Program-made: the position numbers and the translations under genes
NCBI GenBank assembly: GCA_903929755.1
Contig: CAIYVZ010000055.1
Location: 32,000 to 95,999, forward strand
Direction of reading: 5' to 3'
From: an uncultured Acidobacteriia bacterium
Lineage (GTDB): Bacteria; Acidobacteriota; Terriglobia; Bryobacterales; Bryobacteraceae
Length of the DNA: 64,000 nucleotides
Shown: one piece after another, positions 26,711 through 35,929 of the stretch
How the letters are laid out: every line of letters starts with the position of its first letter
Position numbering within the stretch: position 1 is the first letter of the stretch
Notes under the pieces: generated by a model
Seen by the model: the letters and a program-made list of their open reading frames with translations, nothing else
What the model was told of the DNA's origin: nothing
The model's database searches: none

Positions 26711-26804
26711 GGCTCTCGCAATGAGGCTCTCGCAATGAGGCTCTCGCAATGAGGCTCTCGCAATGAGGCTCTCGCAATGAGGCTCTCGCAATGAGGCTCT
26801 CGCA
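26693..26804 (+). repeat. Eight perfect 14-bp tandem repeats forming overlapping mini-ORFs
   Basis: The unit ATGAGGCTCTCGCA occurs eight times without mismatch (starts at 26693, 26707, 26721, 26735, 26749, 26763, 26777 and 26791). The next ATGA at 26805 is the start of the phosphatase gene. Each unit reads Met-Arg-Leu-Ser-Gln-stop, its TGA overlapping the ATG of the next unit (ATGA), and carries GAGG 8 bp before that ATG as a ribosome site. The first unit is the C-terminus of the CotH-like protein. The array therefore looks able to relay terminating ribosomes through seven mini-ORFs into the phosphatase gene. Confidence 0.95.
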
Positions 26805-28658
26805 ATGAGACGTTCGTTGCTGTTGTTGGTTGTCTGCCTTACAGTTACCTTCGCTCAGGCAGCCACCCTCCTGTGGGGGCCGTACCTGCAGGATGTCGCC
26901 GCGGATCACGCCAGTATTCTCTGGGCCACCAGAGCCGGCGATGGTGCCGCGACAGTGCGCTACTCCGCTCTGGGCGAAGCGCCCAAGCTCCTCACCCCGC
27001 GGGTTACCGTCCTTACCCCGGCCCTCACTCAGCTCGGCGAAACAGCCTGGCTCCAGCGAGTCGATTTAACCGGCCTCACCCCGGCCACCCGCTACCTTTA
27101 CGAACTTGCACTGGACGGCCAGGCCGTGACAAGCGGTCTGGTCCCGGCTTTCAGCACGGCGCCCTTAACTACCCAGGCCAACAGACCTTTCCGCGTGCTC
27201 GCTTTGGGTGACAGCGGAGACGACGGAGGGCCCCAGCTAACTCTCGCCGCCGCCCTCGAACAGGAGCAGGCCTCTTTCCTCATCCATGTTGGCGATATCG
27301 CCTACTTCGACGGAAAATTCCAGCAGTTTGCCGACTACTTCTTCGCCATCTACCCGTCTCTGCTGTCCCGCACCCCCCTCTTTCCCGTCGCCGGCAATCA
27401 CGACTACCCCTCCGACGCCCTTCCCTATCGAACCCTCTTTACCCCGTCCCGCACCGGCGTTCCCGAAGAAGGCTGGAATCGCTATTATTCTTACGACTGG
27501 GGCAATGCGCACTTCGTTGCCATCGACACCAATACCCCTCTGGACCAGGCCATCGCAGGCAATGGTGCCATGCTCGCCTGGCTCGAACGCGACCTCCGCG
27601 AGACGAAGCAAACCTGGCGCATCGTCTACTTCCACCACCCCCCGTTTCCCTCCAGCGCCGCCAAGCTAAACGATCCCGTCTGTGACCTCGTCCGCCAGTA
27701 CATCACCCCCATCCTGGAGCGCCAGGCCGTGCACCTCGTCCTCAACGGCCACGAGCACATTTATCAGCGCACCAAACCCCGGCGCGCCGGAGAATTCTCC
27801 GCCCCAGGCCCCGGCACTGTCTACGTCACAACCGGAGGTGGCGGTTCTCAGATCTACGACCCCGGTAACGCCGACTTCATCGCCGCCGCCACCGGCGTCT
27901 CTCACTATCTCCGCCTCGATTTCAGCAATACCGAGCTAAAAGGCCAGGCCGTCGGCCCCAACGGGGAGATCTACGATCAATGGACCATCTCCGCCGCACC
28001 CGTCCCGCTCGATCCCCCGGTTCTTAATGCCGCCGCCTTCACCACCGCCGTCGCACCCGGTGGTTTGGTCTCTCTCTTCGGCTGGAACTTCGCCCCTGCT
28101 GACGCAACCCCCGGAACCACGAAGGTCTTCGTCAACGGCCTCCAGGCACCTCTGATCTATGCGTCCAGGACGCAGTTAAACGCACAACTTCCCTTCGATA
28201 TCACCGGCGCTGCCGAGGTTGAGGTTCGCTCCGCAGGCGGAAGCGCTAAGCGACCCTTCACAGTGGGAACGCAGGCACCGGCCATCTTCGCCATCCCCGA
28301 TGGAAGCGCCAGCGTAGCCGCCGCCATTCATGTGGATGGCCGCCTGATCACCCGGGCTGCACCAGCCGCTGCGGGGGAGTGGGTCGCCGTCTATCTGACA
28401 GGTCTCGGCGCGGTAAACGGTACCATCGCCGCTGGCCAGCTTGCCCCCTTGTCGCCCCTCTATCTGACGAAGGCCACCGTGCGGGCCCTGGTCGGAGGCG
28501 TCGATGCTGAAGTTGCAATTGCCTGTCTCGCGCCTGGTTTCTTCGGCCTCTATCAGGTCAATCTGCGAGTGCCACCGGCTACAGCGCCAGGGGTTCGAAC
28601 GCTGCAGATTATTGCAGGTGGCATTGCCGGAAATACCCTCGATCTGCCGGTCAGGTAA
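26805..28658 (+). CDS. Purple-acid-phosphatase-like metallophosphoesterase with TIGR03437-type tail
   Basis: 617 residues with a signal peptide (cleavage near AQA, residue 20). Residues about 20-110 are an N-terminal fibronectin-like domain of purple acid phosphatases (YLQDVAADHASILWATR). The catalytic metallophosphoesterase domain (about 125-400) has the full metal set: GDSGDD, GDIAYFDG, GNHDYP, YFHHPPF and NGHEHIYQRT. Residues from about 405 (VLNAAAFTTAVAPGGLVSLFG) form a TIGR03437-type tail, as in the upstream CotH-like protein. It should hydrolyse phosphate esters outside the cytoplasm. Translation is probably coupled to the CotH-like gene through the 14-bp repeats. Its 3' end overlaps the convergent membrane protein gene by 8 bp. 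Confidence 0.9.
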   Translation: MRRSLLLLVVCLTVTFAQAATLLWGPYLQDVAADHASILWATRAGDGAATVRYSALGEAPKLLTPRVTVLTPALTQLGETAWLQRVDLTGLTPATRYLYELALDGQAVTSGLVPAFSTAPLTTQANRPFRVLALGDSGDDGGPQLTLAAALEQEQASFLIHVGDIAYFDGKFQQFADYFFAIYPSLLSRTPLFPVAGNHDYPSDALPYRTLFTPSRTGVPEEGWNRYYSYDWGNAHFVAIDTNTPLDQAIAGNGAMLAWLERDLRETKQTWRIVYFHHPPFPSSAAKLNDPVCDLVRQYITPILERQAVHLVLNGHEHIYQRTKPRRAGEFSAPGPGTVYVTTGGGGSQIYDPGNADFIAAATGVSHYLRLDFSNTELKGQAVGPNGEIYDQWTISAAPVPLDPPVLNAAAFTTAVAPGGLVSLFGWNFAPADATPGTTKVFVNGLQAPLIYASRTQLNAQLPFDITGAAEVEVRSAGGSAKRPFTVGTQAPAIFAIPDGSASVAAAIHVDGRLITRAAPAAAGEWVAVYLTGLGAVNGTIAAGQLAPLSPLYLTKATVRALVGGVDAEVAIACLAPGFFGLYQVNLRVPPATAPGVRTLQIIAGGIAGNTLDLPVR

Positions 28659-29004
28659 CCCGCCGTTCCCGCCAGTTCCATACAAACAAGGCTCCCAGCA
28701 CCCACAAGGGCAACTCGATTGCCATGTATGCCTGCCAGTGGAGTCGCCCCCACATCGACACCAGGTGCAGTATTGCCAGGGCAGGGAAGAGGCCTCCGCC
28801 GATCCACTCATGTCGCCAGCAAATCGCCAGCACCAGTAAGACCAGCGCCGTCGGTATCAGGTGCATCGCCAGCGCCAGCATTATCTGCCAGGGGCCGACG
28901 TTCATCTCAAACACATCCAGCGCGAAGATACTCAGGAACGCCGCAAACGCCATACAAAGAATTCGCGGAGTCCAGAAGATAAAGCTATGCGCTTTTTCGC
29001 TCAT
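28651..29004 (-). CDS. Small four-helix membrane protein
   Basis: 117 residues from the ATG at 29004 (AAGGAG 11 bp upstream). Four hydrophobic segments fill nearly the whole chain: ILCMAFAAFLSIFALDVF, IMLALAMHLIPTALVLLVLAI, GGLFPALAILHLVSMW and AIELPLWVLGALFVW, with WRHEWIG between the second and third. Proteins of this layout (FWTPRILCMAFA near the start) recur as conserved hypotheticals and I recall them as DUF7670-like, but that name is from memory. No function is known. Diverges from the TlpA gene, sharing a 58-bp promoter region. Confidence 0.75.
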   Translation of the reverse strand: MSEKAHSFIFWTPRILCMAFAAFLSIFALDVFEMNVGPWQIMLALAMHLIPTALVLLVLAICWRHEWIGGGLFPALAILHLVSMWGRLHWQAYMAIELPLWVLGALFVWNWRERRVT

Positions 29005-29062
29005 ACGCTCGTTCGCTCCTTCTGCCCGCAGTGTACACCCGTTCAGGGGTGAGAATAAAGGG

Positions 29063-29602
29063 ATGAGCTTTCGTCGTCCCTTCCCCTGGCTTCTGCTCGC
29101 TGCGCTCGGAGTCACCGGCTGGTTCGGCGTTCCGTGGGCGATGCATCAGGCAGCCACGGCGATTACGGCTTACCGCGCCGCAGTGGTTGGTAACCTTGCC
29201 CCGGACTTCGAACTCAAAACCGCCACCGGTGCCTCCGTTCGCCTCTCGGAACTTCAAGGTAAAGTCGTCCTCGTCAACTTCTGGGCCACTTGGTGCGGAC
29301 CCTGCAAAATCGAGACCCCCTGGTTCGTCGAATTTCAGGAGAAATGGCAAGCCCGCGGCTTCACTGTTCTCGGTGTCTCCATGGACGACGATGGCTGGCA
29401 AGTCGTCACACCCTGGCTCAAAGAGCAAAACGTGAAATATCCGGTCGTCCTCGGCAATGAAGAAGTCAGCCAACAGTACGGAGGTGTCGAAGCTCTGCCC
29501 ACCACTTTCGTCATCGGGCGCGACGGCAAAATCGCCGCCATCCACAGGGGCCTCATCTCCAAAGCCGACTTCGAAAAGGAAATCCTCCAGCTCCTGAACT
29601 AA
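29063..29602 (+). CDS. TlpA-like periplasmic thioredoxin
   Basis: 179 residues from the ATG at 29063. An N-terminal signal anchor (about 8-28) is followed by a thioredoxin/AhpC-TSA domain: APDFELKTATG, LVNFWATWCGPC with the CxxC pair C78/C81, FTVLGVSMDDDGW, a cis-Pro in LPTTFVIGRDG, and a C-terminal helix. It is a TlpA/ResA-type thiol:disulfide reductase, usually involved in cytochrome c maturation or periplasmic redox balance, which fits a genome full of haem proteins. The stop codons of this gene and of the convergent lactonase overlap. Confidence 0.9.
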   Translation: MSFRRPFPWLLLAALGVTGWFGVPWAMHQAATAITAYRAAVVGNLAPDFELKTATGASVRLSELQGKVVLVNFWATWCGPCKIETPWFVEFQEKWQARGFTVLGVSMDDDGWQVVTPWLKEQNVKYPVVLGNEEVSQQYGGVEALPTTFVIGRDGKIAAIHRGLISKADFEKEILQLLN

Positions 29603-30774
29603 GCCCGAACGAACTCCGCGCAAACCGGAAACGGCAACCGCACCGTCTGCCCGGTACTCGCCAGCTTCCCCGTCTCCTGGTCAATCCGCAGCGGAAGTAT
29701 GGTCCCGGTTTTCTGCATCATCGCAATCAGGAATCGCCCCGAAGGCTCAATCGCAAAGCTCCGCGGAGTCTCCCCGCCCGGCACAAATGTCTCCACCCGA
29801 GTCAATGTTCCAGCCTCCGGCGCCACGCGAAACACCGCAATCGAGTTGTGTCCCCGGTTCGATTCGTACACGAACTTGCCCGTTGGATGCACCACGCACT
29901 CCGCCGAAGAACCACGCCCCGTATACTCCGCCGGAACGCTCGCCGCCATCGGACCTTCCTCCAATAATCCCCGGTCCAAATCCACCCGCAACATGGTGCA
30001 CCCACCTGGCGAGAATTCATTCACTAAATACGCCCACTTCGCATTCGGATGCAGCGCGATGTGTCGCGGATTGGTCGGCTTCTGTAATCCCAAAAACGGC
30101 GGATCATGCGGCGTCATGGAACCCTTGGCCGGATCCAGCCGATAAACATAAACCCGATTCAGCCCCGTATCACTCGAAAGCAAAAAACGATTATTCGGAG
30201 TCACTACCACCGAATGACAATGCACCTGTGGAGGCCCCTCCAGAGCCGGCCCCGACCGCACTCCCTCATGTTGCGAGAACGCCGACGCCCGCCCCAACTC
30301 CCCCCGCGAACCAATCGGAAACGCCGCCGTACTCCCCGTATACCAGTTCGCCACCATCGCCATCCGCCCCGTACGATCCGTGCAGATATGGCAAGGCTGA
30401 CCACCCCGCGAAGGCACCTTGTTGATGAACTTCAACTTGCCCGACCGGCGGTCAATCGCAAACGCGCTCACCTCGCCCTCGGGAATCTTATCCACCCTCT
30501 CAATCCGCTCATTTACGGCATACAAATATCGCCCGTTCGGGTGCGTCGTCAGCCATGAAGGATTCGGAGTCTCCGCCGCCAGTTCCGGCTCACTCAGCCG
30601 CCCGGACCCGGTCTCCAGGCGCGAAACATAGATCCCTTTACTTTCCCCGTTACCGAACTGCCCTCCGCCCTCCGTATACGTCCCCCAATAGACAAACATC
30701 CCCGGCCCTGCCCCTCGCGCCATCCCGGCTCCCGCCGCCAGCATCTGTAAAACCTGTCTTCTGTTCCGCATCAT
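29599..30774 (-). CDS. Lactonase family protein (6-phosphogluconolactonase-like propeller)
   Basis: 391 residues from tandem ATG codons at 30774/30771. RNRRQVLQMLAAGAG gives a twin-arginine signal; cleavage probably near ARGAG. The rest is a seven-bladed propeller of the Pgl/YbhE lactonase family: YWGTYTEG, PSWLTTHPNGRYLYAVNE, CHSVVVTPNNRFLLSSDTG, NPRHIALHPNAKWAYLVNE and TPRSFAIEPSGRFLIAM. Cytoplasmic members hydrolyse 6-phosphogluconolactone; an exported one more likely hydrolyses other sugar lactones, which the PQQ dehydrogenases in this genome would produce. The 49-bp gap to the divergent helicase gene must hold both promoters. Confidence 0.88.
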   Translation of the reverse strand: MMRNRRQVLQMLAAGAGMARGAGPGMFVYWGTYTEGGGQFGNGESKGIYVSRLETGSGRLSEPELAAETPNPSWLTTHPNGRYLYAVNERIERVDKIPEGEVSAFAIDRRSGKLKFINKVPSRGGQPCHICTDRTGRMAMVANWYTGSTAAFPIGSRGELGRASAFSQHEGVRSGPALEGPPQVHCHSVVVTPNNRFLLSSDTGLNRVYVYRLDPAKGSMTPHDPPFLGLQKPTNPRHIALHPNAKWAYLVNEFSPGGCTMLRVDLDRGLLEEGPMAASVPAEYTGRGSSAECVVHPTGKFVYESNRGHNSIAVFRVAPEAGTLTRVETFVPGGETPRSFAIEPSGRFLIAMMQKTGTILPLRIDQETGKLASTGQTVRLPFPVCAEFVRA

Positions 30775-30823
30775 TCCAGGCGCAAGAATATCAGCTTTCC
30801 ATACCGCTAAACTGGAGCCAGCA

Positions 30824-33800
30824 GTGCCCGCGCTCGCCCAATTCGATCCCTTAATCCAAACCTGGTTCCGCCAGCGTTTCTCCGGCGTCACCTCGCCCCA
30901 GGAACAGGGCTGGCCCCTCATCGCCGCGGGCCACCACACCCTCATCTCAGCCCCCACCGGCTCTGGCAAAACCCTCTCCGCGTTCCTGATCTGCCTCGAC
31001 CGTCTCGTCCGCGCCGCGCGTCTGGTTGCCCAGGGTACCCCCTTGCCGAATCAGACCCAGGTCGTCTACGTCTCCCCCCTGAAAGCTCTCAGTACCGACA
31101 TCCACCGCAATCTGGAAATCCCCCTCGCCGAAATCGCCGCCCTCGCCGAGCGCGAAGGCATCCCCATAGCCCCCATCCGCACCGGAGTCCGCACCGGCGA
31201 CACCACCGCCCTGGATCGCCGCCGCATGACGAAGCACGCGCCCCACATCCTCGTCACCACCCCCGAGTCGCTCTACATCCTGTTGACCGCCCCGGCGCCG
31301 CGCCAAAATCTACGCACCGTCTCCACCGTCATCGTCGATGAGATCCACGCGTTAGCAGACGACAAAAGAGGCGCCCACCTCGCCCTGTCCCTCGAACGCC
31401 TCGACGCTCTCGTCGGCCATCGAGTTCAGCGCATCGGCCTCTCCGCCACCGTCAAACCCATCGAAGCCGTAGCCGAATTCCTCGCCCCCGGCGCAAAGAT
31501 CGTCAACACCGGGCACCGCCGCGAAATGGATCTCGCCGTCGAAGTCCCCCGCAGCGAACTCGAAGCCGTAGCCGCCAACGAAGTCTGGGACGAGATCTAT
31601 TCAGCACTCGCCACCCTCATCCTCGAACACCGCACCACCCTCGTCTTCGTCAACACCCGCCGCATGTCCGAACGGGTCGCCCATGCCCTCGAAGCCCGCC
31701 TTGGCAAGGACATCGTCTTCCCCCACCACGGCAGTCTCTCCCGCAAGATGCGCCACGAGGCTGAAACCCGCCTCCGCAATGGCGAGCTCCGCGCCGTGGT
31801 CGCCACTGCTTCCCTTGAACTCGGCATCGACATCGGCACCGTCGACCTCGTCTGCCAGGTCGGCTCCCCCCGCAACATCGCCGTCGCGCTCCAGCGCATC
31901 GGCCGTGCGGGGCACTGGGTCGGGGCCATGCCCAAAGGCCGCCTCTTCCCCACCACCCGCGACGAACTCATCGAATGCGCCGCCGTCATCTCCGCCATCC
32001 GCGCCGGCGATCTCGAACGTCTCGAAATCCCCGAAAACTCCATCGATATCCTCGCCCAGCAAATCGTAGCCGAAGCCGCATCTATCGGCAAAGACGAACC
32101 CGCCTGGCTCGAAACCGATCTCTACGAAGCTTTCCGCCGCGCTTACCCCTACCGAAACCTCCAGCGCCACCAGTTCGACGAAGTCGTCACCATGCTCTCC
32201 TCCGGCATCGCGACCGCCCGGGGGCGCTCCGGAGCGCTGCTCCATCGCGACGAAGTCAACGGTCGCATCAAAGGCCGACGCGGCGCGCGCCTCGCCGCCA
32301 TCACCTCCGGCGGAGCCATCCCCGATAACGCCAATTTCACCGTCATCGCCGAGCCCGAAGGCAAAACCGTCGGCACTCTCGACGAGGATTTCGCCATCGA
32401 AAGCCATGCCGGTGACGTCTTCCTCCTCGGCACACACTCCTGGCGAATCCGCCGCGTGGAAAACGGCCGCGTCCGTGTGGAAGACGCCCATGGCGCATCC
32501 CCCACCATCCCCTTCTGGTTAGGCGAAGCCCCCGGCCGCTCCCGCGAACTCTCCTGGCACGTGGCCTCGCTAAGAGAACGCATCCTCGCCGACCCAAACG
32601 ACGCCCCGCCCTTCCTCGTCAACGAATGCAGCCTCAGCCCCGCCGGAGCCCACGAAGCCGCCGCTTACGTTCGCCGCGCCACTGCTGAACTGGGGAGTCT
32701 GCCCTCCCAGCAAACCATCGTGGCCGAGCGTTTCTTCGACGAAGGCGGAGGCATGCAACTCGTCCTCCACGCCCCCTTCGGTTCCCGCATCACCCGAGCC
32801 TGGGGCCTCGCCCTCCGCAAGCGCTTCTGCCGAACCTTCAACTTCGAACTACAGGCCGCCGCCACTGACAACGGCCTCGTCCTCTCCCTCAGTGACCAGC
32901 ACTCTTTCCCCCTCGGCCTCGTCTTCGAATTCCTCCGCGAATCGACCGTCGAAGATGTCCTCAGCCAGGCCCTCCTCGCCGCCCCCATGTTCAACACCCG
33001 CTGGCGCTGGAACGCCTCCCGCGCCCTCGCCATCCTGCGCTTCAGTGGAGGCCGTAAAACCCCCGCCAACATCGTCCGCATGCGCTCCGAAGACCTCCTC
33101 GCCTCCGTTTTCCCCGACCAGGTCGCCTGCGCCGAAAACCTTACCGGCCCGCCCGTCATTCCCGACCATCCCCTCGTCCGCGAGACCATGCAGAACTGTC
33201 TCCACGAGGCCATGGATATTCGCGGTCTCAAAGACATCCTCCGCGGTATCGAGACCGGCGCCATCCGCACCGTAGCCATCGACACTGCCCGCGCCTCCTC
33301 CTTCGGCCACGAGATCCTCAACGCCAACCCCTACGCCTTCCTCGACGACGCCCCCCTCGAAGAACGCCGCACCCGGGCCGTCGAACTCCGCGGCAAAATC
33401 GGCGCCGACGTCACCCATGGCGCCGGTATCCTCGACGCAGCCGCCATCGATCTCATCACCGCCGAAACCTGGCCCGATCCGCGCGACGCCGATGAACTCC
33501 ACGACGCCCTCCTCACCCTCATCGCCCTCCCGCCCGTCCACGCCTGGAAAGCGCTTTACACCGAACTCGCCGCCACCGGCCGAGCCCATATCCACGTCCG
33601 CGCACGCCAGCCGTTCTGGGTCCCCACCGAACGCAAAGCCCTTGCCAACGACTGCGAAGCCACCGTAGCTGGCTGGATGGACCTGAGCGGCCCCGTCACC
33701 GCCCGCAGCCTCGCCAACACCCTGGCCTTCCCGCCTGACGCTGTAGAATCCGCCCTCGTCGGCCTTGAATGCCAGGGCCTAATCTTGCAAGGAAAGTACC

Positions 33801-34888
33801 GGAGCCAAACCGGAGACCCCGAATGGTGTCACCGTCGTATTCTCGCCCGCATACACCGCGCCACTCTCGGCAAACTCCGCCGCGAAATCGAACCCGTCAC
33901 CTCCGCTGACTTCGAACGCTTCCTCCACCAGTGGCAACACACCGCCCCCGGAGCCCAACTCCACGGAGCCGATGGAACCCTCGCCCTCATCCGCCAGCTG
34001 CAGGGCTACGAAGCCCCGGCCGCCGTCTGGGAACCCGAAATCCTCGCCCGCCGTGTCGCCGAATACGAGCCCGACCTCCTGGACGAACTCTGCCTCTCCG
34101 GCGAAGTCATGTGGGGCCGGCTCTCCCCCCATCCTGCGCACCTCGATAACCGCGTTGTCCGCCCCACCCGGGTCGCCCCCGTCGCGCTCTTCCTGCGCGA
34201 AGATGCCCCCTGGCTCATGACCGCACCCGACGATCACCCAGACGGCGCTCATCCCGTAACCCTTTCCCACGCCGCCCGCGACGTCATGGAGGCTCTGCAG
34301 CGTGAAGGTGCCAGCTTCTTCACCGACATCGTCCGCGCCGCCCACCGCCTCCCCAGCGAAGTCGAAGACGGCCTCTGGGAACTTGTCGCCGGGGGCCGCG
34401 TCACCGCTGATGGTTTCGACAACCTCCGCGCCCTGATGGACCCCAAACGCCGCAGCGGACAGGGCCGCCACTCCACCAAACGCCCTCGCCACGCAGGAGG
34501 CCGCTGGGCACTGGTCCGGGCCTCCGGCACCCCAACACCCCAATACGAACGCGCCGAACGCTTCGCGAGGCTCCTGCTCGCCCGTTGGGGAGTCTTATTT
34601 CGCGATCTCCTCCAGCGCGAAGCCATCGCCCCGCCCTGGCGAGAACTCGTCGCCGTCCTCCGTCGCCTCGAAGCCGCCGGAGAAATCCGCGGGGGTCGCT
34701 TCGTCTCGGGCTACACCGGAGAACAATTCGCCCTGCCCGAGGCCGTCGAACTCCTCCGCGCCGTCCGCCGCGACCCCGGCCGCTACCCCAAAGGCACCGT
34801 CGCCCCACACGACCCGCTAAACTTAGCCGGAGTCGTCCTCCCTCGGGAACTCCGCACCGATACCCTCCCCATGGCGAACACCGCATAA
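30824..34888 (+). CDS. lhr: Lhr-type ATP-dependent helicase
   Basis: 1354 residues from a GTG start. Superfamily 2 helicase core: Walker A APTGSGKT (43-50), motif Ia YVSPLKALSTD, DEIH (about 171), SATV, and motif VI QRIGRAGH. A winged-helix and Lhr-specific domains follow, with a long C-terminal half present in full-length bacterial Lhr; the length is close to the roughly 1,500 residues of the E. coli protein. Lhr is a 3'-5' DNA translocase and RNA:DNA unwinding enzyme linked to DNA repair. The coding strand is very rich in C, with few third-position G. The stop TAA overlaps the next ATG (TAATG), so the secreted hypothetical behind it is coupled. Confidence 0.93.
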   Translation: MPALAQFDPLIQTWFRQRFSGVTSPQEQGWPLIAAGHHTLISAPTGSGKTLSAFLICLDRLVRAARLVAQGTPLPNQTQVVYVSPLKALSTDIHRNLEIPLAEIAALAEREGIPIAPIRTGVRTGDTTALDRRRMTKHAPHILVTTPESLYILLTAPAPRQNLRTVSTVIVDEIHALADDKRGAHLALSLERLDALVGHRVQRIGLSATVKPIEAVAEFLAPGAKIVNTGHRREMDLAVEVPRSELEAVAANEVWDEIYSALATLILEHRTTLVFVNTRRMSERVAHALEARLGKDIVFPHHGSLSRKMRHEAETRLRNGELRAVVATASLELGIDIGTVDLVCQVGSPRNIAVALQRIGRAGHWVGAMPKGRLFPTTRDELIECAAVISAIRAGDLERLEIPENSIDILAQQIVAEAASIGKDEPAWLETDLYEAFRRAYPYRNLQRHQFDEVVTMLSSGIATARGRSGALLHRDEVNGRIKGRRGARLAAITSGGAIPDNANFTVIAEPEGKTVGTLDEDFAIESHAGDVFLLGTHSWRIRRVENGRVRVEDAHGASPTIPFWLGEAPGRSRELSWHVASLRERILADPNDAPPFLVNECSLSPAGAHEAAAYVRRATAELGSLPSQQTIVAERFFDEGGGMQLVLHAPFGSRITRAWGLALRKRFCRTFNFELQAAATDNGLVLSLSDQHSFPLGLVFEFLRESTVEDVLSQALLAAPMFNTRWRWNASRALAILRFSGGRKTPANIVRMRSEDLLASVFPDQVACAENLTGPPVIPDHPLVRETMQNCLHEAMDIRGLKDILRGIETGAIRTVAIDTARASSFGHEILNANPYAFLDDAPLEERRTRAVELRGKIGADVTHGAGILDAAAIDLITAETWPDPRDADELHDALLTLIALPPVHAWKALYTELAATGRAHIHVRARQPFWVPTERKALANDCEATVAGWMDLSGPVTARSLANTLAFPPDAVESALVGLECQGLILQGKYRSQTGDPEWCHRRILARIHRATLGKLRREIEPVTSADFERFLHQWQHTAPGAQLHGADGTLALIRQLQGYEAPAAVWEPEILARRVAEYEPDLLDELCLSGEVMWGRLSPHPAHLDNRVVRPTRVAPVALFLREDAPWLMTAPDDHPDGAHPVTLSHAARDVMEALQREGASFFTDIVRAAHRLPSEVEDGLWELVAGGRVTADGFDNLRALMDPKRRSGQGRHSTKRPRHAGGRWALVRASGTPTPQYERAERFARLLLARWGVLFRDLLQREAIAPPWRELVAVLRRLEAAGEIRGGRFVSGYTGEQFALPEAVELLRAVRRDPGRYPKGTVAPHDPLNLAGVVLPRELRTDTLPMANTA

Positions 34889-35910
34889 TGCCCAACCGCC
34901 CCACCACTCTGGTTCTCCTGGCCGCAACTTCGCTGCTCCACGCCCAACGTCTTCCCGAAGTGAAGAGTTTCCTGGCGGAGAAGGCGCAACTCACACCAAA
35001 AGAGTTAACCCGCCTCGCCGCCGGGCAGCCCATCGCCAAAATCCTCCCCTCCGCCGCCTCGAATATCTATGTGCTCGGTGTCATCTACATCAAGGCTTCC
35101 CCGGACGCATTTCTCAAATTCGCCGCCGATATAAACCGTCTCCGAGCTTTGCCGCAGTATCTCGGTGCCGGAATCATCAACCAGGGCTCTTCTGTTGATG
35201 ACCTGGCTGGCTTTGAACTCGAGGCTGACGACATTCAGGAATTACGCAAATGTAAGCCCGGGAATTGCGATATTCAACTGCCCGGCGAGGCCATCGAGCA
35301 ATTTCGGAAATCGGTGGACTGGTCGCGTCCCGGCGCTACCGCACAAGTAAATCTCCGCACCAAAGCGATGGCGATTGAGCTCATTCGGCGCTACCAGCAG
35401 GGCGGCAACCGCCAGCTCGGCTCTTATGGGGACCGTGCCAAGACGGTCGATATCGCCCAGCACTTTCAGGCGCTACTCGGCGGCGCGCCCCAACTGGGAG
35501 ATCATCTGCCGGAGGTGAATCGATACCTGCTCGACTTCCCGGCCGCAACCCTCCCCCGCTCGGAATCGATGTACTACTGGGAGCGAGTCAGCTTCGGCCT
35601 GAAGCCCACCCTGCGCCTGAACCACGCCGTCACCTGGAGCGCGCAAGGGCCCCGGGGTGACGTCGATGTCTTCGCCATCAAGCAACTCTACGCCAGCCAC
35701 TACCTTCGCGTTGCCCTCGACCTCTCCGCCTGCCTGCGAGACGGCCCAGGCTTCTATCTCGTCACCCTGAAAGGCTCCTCGCAGGACGGCCTTACCGGCT
35801 TCTACGGAAGCATCATCCGCACCATCATCACCAACCGAACCCGAGTCAGCCAGGAAATCGTCCTCGCCGGCATCAAGAAGGCGATCGAACAGGAAGCCAG
35901 CCGAAAGTAG
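34888..35910 (+). CDS. Secreted hypothetical protein
   Basis: 340 residues. The ATG at 34888 overlaps the helicase stop. A signal peptide ends near LLHAQ (about residue 19). The mature part starts LPEVKSFLAEKAQLT and has no cysteines in a haem motif; two Cys lie close together in CKPGNC (about residues 121-126). Segments such as YGDRAKTVDIAQHFQALL and HYLRVALDLSACLRDGPGFYLVTLKGSSQDGL resemble lipid-binding/START-like beta-alpha folds only vaguely. No family is recognised. It is likely an exported protein of a clade-specific family. Coupling with an intracellular helicase is probably positional rather than functional. Confidence 0.7.
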   Translation: MPNRPTTLVLLAATSLLHAQRLPEVKSFLAEKAQLTPKELTRLAAGQPIAKILPSAASNIYVLGVIYIKASPDAFLKFAADINRLRALPQYLGAGIINQGSSVDDLAGFELEADDIQELRKCKPGNCDIQLPGEAIEQFRKSVDWSRPGATAQVNLRTKAMAIELIRRYQQGGNRQLGSYGDRAKTVDIAQHFQALLGGAPQLGDHLPEVNRYLLDFPAATLPRSESMYYWERVSFGLKPTLRLNHAVTWSAQGPRGDVDVFAIKQLYASHYLRVALDLSACLRDGPGFYLVTLKGSSQDGLTGFYGSIIRTIITNRTRVSQEIVLAGIKKAIEQEASRK

Positions 35911-35929
35911 ATTAAAGGAGAAGCCCTCA

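Noticed and set aside
26315..26909. Minus-strand frames across the 14-bp repeats that read a 14-residue periodic peptide
   Set aside because: The repeat has no stop on that strand, so the periodic reading is automatic. No start or ribosome site supports it.
28601..28630. GGTTCGAAC resembling a tRNA T-arm
   Set aside because: It lies inside the phosphatase coding region and no cloverleaf can be built around it.
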